The translations under genes were made by a program, and so were the position numbers. A stretch of DNA of 64,000 nt, from assembly GCF_030129945.1 (NCBI RefSeq), contig NZ_JARRAF010000008.1:1-64000 (forward strand), given 5' to 3'. The notes under the pieces were generated by a model. It was not told where the DNA came from and searched no databases. It was given only the letters and a program-made list of their open reading frames with translations. Positions 59,955-64,000 of this stretch are shown piece after piece; the stretch's first letter is position 1; every line of letters starts with the position of its first letter. This stretch comes from Parachitinimonas caeni. Its GTDB lineage: Bacteria; Pseudomonadota; Gammaproteobacteria; Burkholderiales; Chitinimonadaceae.

Positions 59955-60602
59955 TCAGACCGTCACCAGCCGGAATACCTCTCGTCTGCCAAACAGGCGA
60001 TCTGCGCACAATTCGAAACGATAGCCCGGTGGTGCGGCCGTCGCCGCCACCAGATCGGTCACCAGAATTTCCCCGGCCTTGGCGGTGTCTTCACCCAATT
60101 TGCTGGCGGCGTTGACCTCAGCGCCATAGACATCTTCATCACCAATCACCAACATGGGCCCAAAGCCCAGTCCCAGACATAACCTGACGCGGTTTTCCTC
60201 CAGCTGGTTCTGGTTGTAGGCATCTGCGGCCAATCCCATTGCAATCGCACAATGCAGCATGCTGTCGGTATCAGGAAAAATTACCAGCATGCTATCGCCA
60301 TCGCGCTTCAGGCACTTGCCCTGATGCTGGGAAAACAATGCCTCGAACAGGCGTTCTGATTCGCAGATCACCTGCAGGAACTGGATGATGCCAAACTCCT
60401 CGACTTGTCTGGAAAAACCAGCAAGATCGGTAAACATCACCGCCCGTGTCTGGCCAAAACGCTGCCAGATTTCGGCGTCTATTGCGGCGAGGTCAGCGCC
60501 GGGCTGGGTACGCCGGCAGATTAATTCAGACAGGTGATACCGGGCAGTCGGAGCAGATGTGGGGCTATTGCCAGCGGGCGAGGATACGGGCGAGTGTGCC
60601 AT
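59955..60602 (-). CDS. Class III nucleotide cyclase
   Basis: The 215-residue cytoplasmic catalytic domain has the two metal-binding aspartates: RAVMFTDLAGFSRQVEEFG and KCLKRDGDSMLVIFPDTDSM. A late segment GDEDVYGAEVNAASKLGEDT holds the transition-state residues. It makes cAMP or cGMP, more likely cAMP from the family. Its start overlaps the binding-protein gene by 38 nt in another frame, so it may be translationally coupled. Confidence 0.8.
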   Translation of the reverse strand: MAHSPVSSPAGNSPTSAPTARYHLSELICRRTQPGADLAAIDAEIWQRFGQTRAVMFTDLAGFSRQVEEFGIIQFLQVICESERLFEALFSQHQGKCLKRDGDSMLVIFPDTDSMLHCAIAMGLAADAYNQNQLEENRVRLCLGLGFGPMLVIGDEDVYGAEVNAASKLGEDTAKAGEILVTDLVAATAAPPGYRFELCADRLFGRREVFRLVTV

Positions 60603-61308
60603 CTTCTGTAATTCGCTTCAGTCCAACGGCAAAGCGCTCAGCTTTGCCGACAGCGTCCTTGGGAAACCCGACATAACGAGGCACCACAGCCAAGGGCTGG
60701 GACAAAATGCGCAGATCCTGCTCAGCGCCACGCTTACGGGCAAGATAAAGAAACTGGGCTTTATCGCCCACGATCAAATCTACTCTGCCTGCCAGTAACT
60801 TTGCCAGCAATTGCTCGGGGTTGGTCGCTCCATTGTCCTTTTTCAACGGCGCACGATCGAACGCATCGGTATAGGCATAGCCAAACACCGTACCGATCAC
60901 ATGCGGCGTCAGGTCTTCCAGCTTTCGGTATTCAATGGGGTGATCCGCCCGACTGGCAAATACGGTAATACCGGGGCGAATCGGACCGATCAGCCGGTAC
61001 TGCGCCTGCCGCTCGGGCGTGCCAACAAACTGATAGGCCAGATCAATCTGTTTGGCATCCAGCATTTTCTTGACCCGCTCCCAAGGGTAGAGCCGGATCT
61101 CGAACGGCTGATTGATCGCCCGTAGCGCAGCGGCAACGATCTCGGTATCCATTCCGGCCGGGTTGCCCAGTTCATCGATAAAGCTGTAGGGCGGATAACT
61201 GATATCTCCGGCAACCGTCCAACCTGCCTCCACAGCAGCCGTGGCACGAAAGCCGGTGAGATAGCCCCCGAGCAGACCGAGCAGCAGACGACGGCGAACG
61301 GGTTCCAT
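60565..61308 (-). CDS. Periplasmic solute-binding protein, SBP_bac_3 family
   Basis: The 247-residue protein has a signal peptide (RRRLLLGLLGGYLTGFRATA). Family motifs are GDISYPPYSFIDELGNPAGM, DTEIVAAALRAINQPFEIRL and RADHPIEYRKLEDLTPHVIG. There is no permease or ATPase next to it, so it may be a sensor component rather than a transporter part. The gene overlaps the cyclase gene. ATG at 61308 follows GGAGG. Confidence 0.82.
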   Translation of the reverse strand: MEPVRRRLLLGLLGGYLTGFRATAAVEAGWTVAGDISYPPYSFIDELGNPAGMDTEIVAAALRAINQPFEIRLYPWERVKKMLDAKQIDLAYQFVGTPERQAQYRLIGPIRPGITVFASRADHPIEYRKLEDLTPHVIGTVFGYAYTDAFDRAPLKKDNGATNPEQLLAKLLAGRVDLIVGDKAQFLYLARKRGAEQDLRILSQPLAVVPRYVGFPKDAVGKAERFAVGLKRITEDGTLARILARWQ

Positions 61309-61408
61309 TGGCGCAACCTCCAAAAAGAAACCGGCAACGAGTGCCGGTTTCAGTATAGGTTGCTTCAGTCGAGATACTTCAGGACGGCTGGAAATCTACC
61401 GCCTGAGG

Positions 61409-62626
61409 TCAGCGGGCCGAGTGGCCACTCAACTTCACTTCCACCTTCTCGTGCTCTTCAAGGCTGGCGTAATACTCCCGCAGAATCTGCAGTACCTCGG
61501 GCCGGCTGAACTGCGGAGGCACCTCACCCCCTTCCGACAGCAGCTTGCGCAGCTTGGTGCCAGACAACAACAGGCGGTACTTCTCGTCGTGCGGGCAAGT
61601 CCGGGCTGAGGCCATGCCATCGCACTCACTGCAATAGAAGGTCCAGTCAATTTTCAACGGTTTGATTTCGAGCGCATTGGCAGGGATTTCATCAAAGATA
61701 TGCTGCGCATCAAACGGCCCGTAATAGCTCCCCACACCGGCATGATCACGCCCCACGATCAGGTGTGAGCACCCGTAGTTTTGCCGGAACAGCGCATGCA
61801 ACAACGCCTCGCGTGGGCCGGCATACCGCATGTCGAGCGGGTAGCCCGCCTGGATCACGGTGTTCTTGACGAAATATTTTTCAATCAGCGTCGAAATCGC
61901 CTTCGACCGGACCGGGGCCGGAATGTCGCCTGCCTTCAACTTGCCCAGCAGCGAATGCACCAGCACGCCATCGGTCGTCTCAATGGCAATCTTGGCCAGA
62001 TACTCGTGCGAACGGTGCATCGGGTTACGGGTCTGGAAAGCCGCAATCGTCTTCCAGCCCCGTTGTACAAACTGTTCACGGGTTTGCGCTGGCGTCAGGA
62101 ACTGATCGCCGTATTCTTCAGGGAAGCCCCCCGTAGTCAGCACCTTCACAGGGCCGGCAAGGTTCACCTCGCCCTGCTCCATGACCATCTTGACGCCCGG
62201 ATGCTCCGGGTCGGTCGTACGGAACACCTGCTGACACTCGTGGGCCTTGTCGATCTGGTACTTTTCGGTGAGCTTGAGTGTGGCGACGATCTCATCGTTT
62301 TCCGGATCGTACAGCGCAACATCCTGGCCTACGGACAGGCCATCGGCCAGTTCGCGACGGGTAGACAAAGTAATCGGAATCGGCCAGAACAACCCATTGG
62401 CCAGGCGATACCCATCGCAGACACCCGCCCAATCGGCGTGGGTCATGAATCCATCCAGCGGAGTAAAACCGCCAATGCCCAGCATGATCAGGTCGCCCTT
62501 TTCACGCGAGCTGACCGGGATGCGGGGCAACCCCTGGGCGCGCTCGCGTTCCGCCACCAGGGCAGCGCCTTCTAGCAACAGGGGTTTCAGATCACCACCG
62601 CCGTGGGGAGACACGAGTTTACTCAT
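61409..62626 (-). CDS. sat: Sulfate adenylyltransferase (ATP sulfurylase)
   Basis: The 405-residue homo-oligomeric enzyme makes adenosine 5'-phosphosulfate from ATP and sulfate. It has the signature [17 protein letters not shown], then [20 protein letters not shown] and the [20 protein letters not shown] segment with its Cys. It belongs to assimilatory or dissimilatory sulfur metabolism, not decided here. ATG at 62626 preferred over a TTG nine nt upstream. Confidence 0.95.
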   Translation of the reverse strand: MSKLVSPHGGGDLKPLLLEGAALVAERERAQGLPRIPVSSREKGDLIMLGIGGFTPLDGFMTHADWAGVCDGYRLANGLFWPIPITLSTRRELADGLSVGQDVALYDPENDEIVATLKLTEKYQIDKAHECQQVFRTTDPEHPGVKMVMEQGEVNLAGPVKVLTTGGFPEEYGDQFLTPAQTREQFVQRGWKTIAAFQTRNPMHRSHEYLAKIAIETTDGVLVHSLLGKLKAGDIPAPVRSKAISTLIEKYFVKNTVIQAGYPLDMRYAGPREALLHALFRQNYGCSHLIVGRDHAGVGSYYGPFDAQHIFDEIPANALEIKPLKIDWTFYCSECDGMASARTCPHDEKYRLLLSGTKLRKLLSEGGEVPPQFSRPEVLQILREYYASLEEHEKVEVKLSGHSAR

Positions 62627-62800
62627 GGCAGACAAAGCCTCGTCAAACAGTAAAGCGCCGACTATAACATTGGCTAAAGAACCATTTACTGGCCGTTTCT
62701 GCTATTCAAATAGCGTGCCGGAATATTGAAAGCGTCTGTCGATTCAAACAGTGTGAAACTGTCACAACCTGCACGACAGTCAGACAAAAAGGTAGCATTG

Positions 62801-63682
62801 ATGGCATCGAGTGAAACGGGAGCGTCGCCAATGCTCCGCCAGATATCTGAAAACGAAGCACAAAACCTGCTGAAAAGCCTGACGATACCAGCAAGACCGC
62901 AGATTCTGGCCGACCTCGCCGCCGAGCAGGCCAGACCTGCAGCAGACCTGCGCAAGGTTGCCGAACTGATCAGTCAGGACGTATCCCTGGCGGCCGCAGT
63001 GTTGAAAATTGCCAACTCATCGGCGTTTGCCCGAGGGCAGGTCAGCACGATTCCCGAGGCGGCCACCTATCTGGGGCTGACGAATCTGGGCAATGTCGTA
63101 GCCAGCGTTTCACTTCGTAAAGCCTTGCCCAAACCACACAACTTCGATATCGGGCAATTCTGGACTCACACCCTTGGCATCGCCGCCCTCGCAGCATTGG
63201 CGGCCAGTCAGTTCCGCCTGTGCAGCGCCGATCAGGCCCATCTGTTCGGTTTGCTCAGGGATAGCGGCATGCCGGTGCTGGCCCAGCGTTTTAGCCACTA
63301 TGGCAAAACGCTCCAGCAAGGCGCAGAGCAGCCGGACAACCTGCCTGCTCTGGAAGAGGCCATACATCGCGTGGGTCACGATGTGGTGGGTTACCTGCTC
63401 GCTCGTAGCTGGAATCTGCCGGTGACACTGCAACAGGCAATTCTGCATCATCATGCTTTCAGCCTGTTGCAGACGGAGGACGCAAGTCTGGAACCTCAGG
63501 CACTGACCCTGATCGCGCTGGCACGACTGGCCGAGCACCTGGTCATCACCCGCAGCAAACTCAGCCGCGACCCCGGCTGGTCTGCCGTGGGCGGGATTGT
63601 CGTGGGCTATCTGGGCCTGCACTCGGATGACATCGAGCACCTGGCGGAAGAAGCCAGTCAGCTTGAGTCGGTTATGGAATAA
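62801..63682 (+). CDS. HDOD-domain protein
   Basis: The 293-residue protein has an HDOD domain (LLKSLTIPARPQILADLAAE, EAATYLGLTNLGNVVASVSL, HTLGIAALAALAASQFRLCS, HLFGLLRDSGMPVLAQRF). Such domains are found in signalling proteins linked to c-di-GMP and two-component systems. A TTG at 62726 would add 25 residues; the ATG with AAGGT upstream was preferred. Confidence 0.82.
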   Translation: MASSETGASPMLRQISENEAQNLLKSLTIPARPQILADLAAEQARPAADLRKVAELISQDVSLAAAVLKIANSSAFARGQVSTIPEAATYLGLTNLGNVVASVSLRKALPKPHNFDIGQFWTHTLGIAALAALAASQFRLCSADQAHLFGLLRDSGMPVLAQRFSHYGKTLQQGAEQPDNLPALEEAIHRVGHDVVGYLLARSWNLPVTLQQAILHHHAFSLLQTEDASLEPQALTLIALARLAEHLVITRSKLSRDPGWSAVGGIVVGYLGLHSDDIEHLAEEASQLESVME

Positions 63683-63865
63683 ACACCACGGGGCCAGACC
63701 CTGCGAACGGGTCCTGTTGAAGCAATCCCCATGCGTCGCCTGCGCCATCTGTTCTGCCATCGGCAAAACGGATCCGGCGGTCATGGCCCGCCGAGGCGCG
63801 GTCACAAGACGATCGGCCACCTCGCGACGGACGCACCAATACAATTTCTGGAGACAGTAGCAACC

Positions 63866-64000
63866 ATGCGCAACATCGCACTACGGCTGACCACAGCGGT
63901 CATCGCCGCAAGCTTCCTGCTTACGACGCCAGCGCAGGCCGCTGGCAAGGTTTATCTGGGCCGCGTGGGCGCCCTGAGCAGCAAGATCAAAGAGAAAGTG
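63866..64000 (+). CDS. Start of a secreted protein (truncated by the window end)
   Basis: The first 45 residues show a signal peptide (MRNIALRLTTAVIAASFLLT, then TPAQAAG) and a mature start GKVYLGRVGALSSKIKEKV. GGAGA lies upstream. The gene continues beyond the window; no family was recognised from this fragment. Confidence 0.65.
   Translation, partial: MRNIALRLTTAVIAASFLLTTPAQAAGKVYLGRVGALSSKIKEKV

Overview
The window looks like a GC-rich betaproteobacterial chromosome (secB-SH3-gpsA, guaA-smpB, asparaginase, 4.5S RNA, ATP sulfurylase; my best guess is Neisseriales or a relative, not proven). It is interrupted by one complete prophage of about 45.0 kb. The prophage sits between two 15-bp direct copies of the last codons of guaA (2480-2494 and 47491-47505), so it integrated at the 3' end of guaA and kept the stop codon. 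A strong rRNA-operon promoter with a boxA points out of the left edge of the window.

Prophage layout, left to right. Accessory genes come first: a secreted protein, two small ORFs, and a Bro-N antirepressor with a structured C4-like leader RNA. Next is a 14-spacer type I-F-like CRISPR array read on the minus strand, lying directly downstream of a compact operon (XRE/receiver-like regulator, tandem double-glycine peptide, LuxR-type receptor). A lipoprotein, a hypothetical gene and two VapBC pairs follow. Lysis and tail genes run to 26 kb: Rz with an embedded Rz1, GH19 endolysin, tail fibre proteins, a 2089-residue tape measure, and gpG/gpGT made by a -1 frameshift. Head genes follow (cement protein, ClpP-protease/capsid fusion, portal, gpW, terminase). 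They are interrupted by two AT-rich secreted beta-propeller morons on the opposite strand. After a putative iteron origin come the primase-helicase, a CII-like regulator and the CI-like repressor. The repressor is followed on its own strand by a second CRISPR array of 8 spacers. Early genes, AlpA and the integrase complete the element.

The most interesting feature is the pair of orphan CRISPR arrays carried by the prophage without cas genes. At least five spacers of array 1 are near-matches to the prophage's own antirepressor gene, the promoter region of that gene, its luxR gene and its tape-measure gene. Each differs by several mismatches, and the two best matches keep a CC PAM. The simplest reading is that the arrays arm a host type I-F Cas machinery against rival relatives of this prophage, while the prophage's own diverged alleles escape. 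Array 1 is physically downstream of a possible cell-density or peptide-sensing operon, and array 2 is downstream of the lysogeny repressor. Both arrays end in intrinsic terminators.

Right of the prophage are guaA, smpB, a type I asparaginase, an EAL phosphodiesterase, ffs, a TetR regulator, a GMC oxidoreductase/aldehyde dehydrogenase cluster with a divergent AraC regulator, a VWA protein, a class III cyclase overlapping a periplasmic binding protein, ATP sulfurylase and an HDOD protein. All assignments come from reading the sequence; no database search was run.
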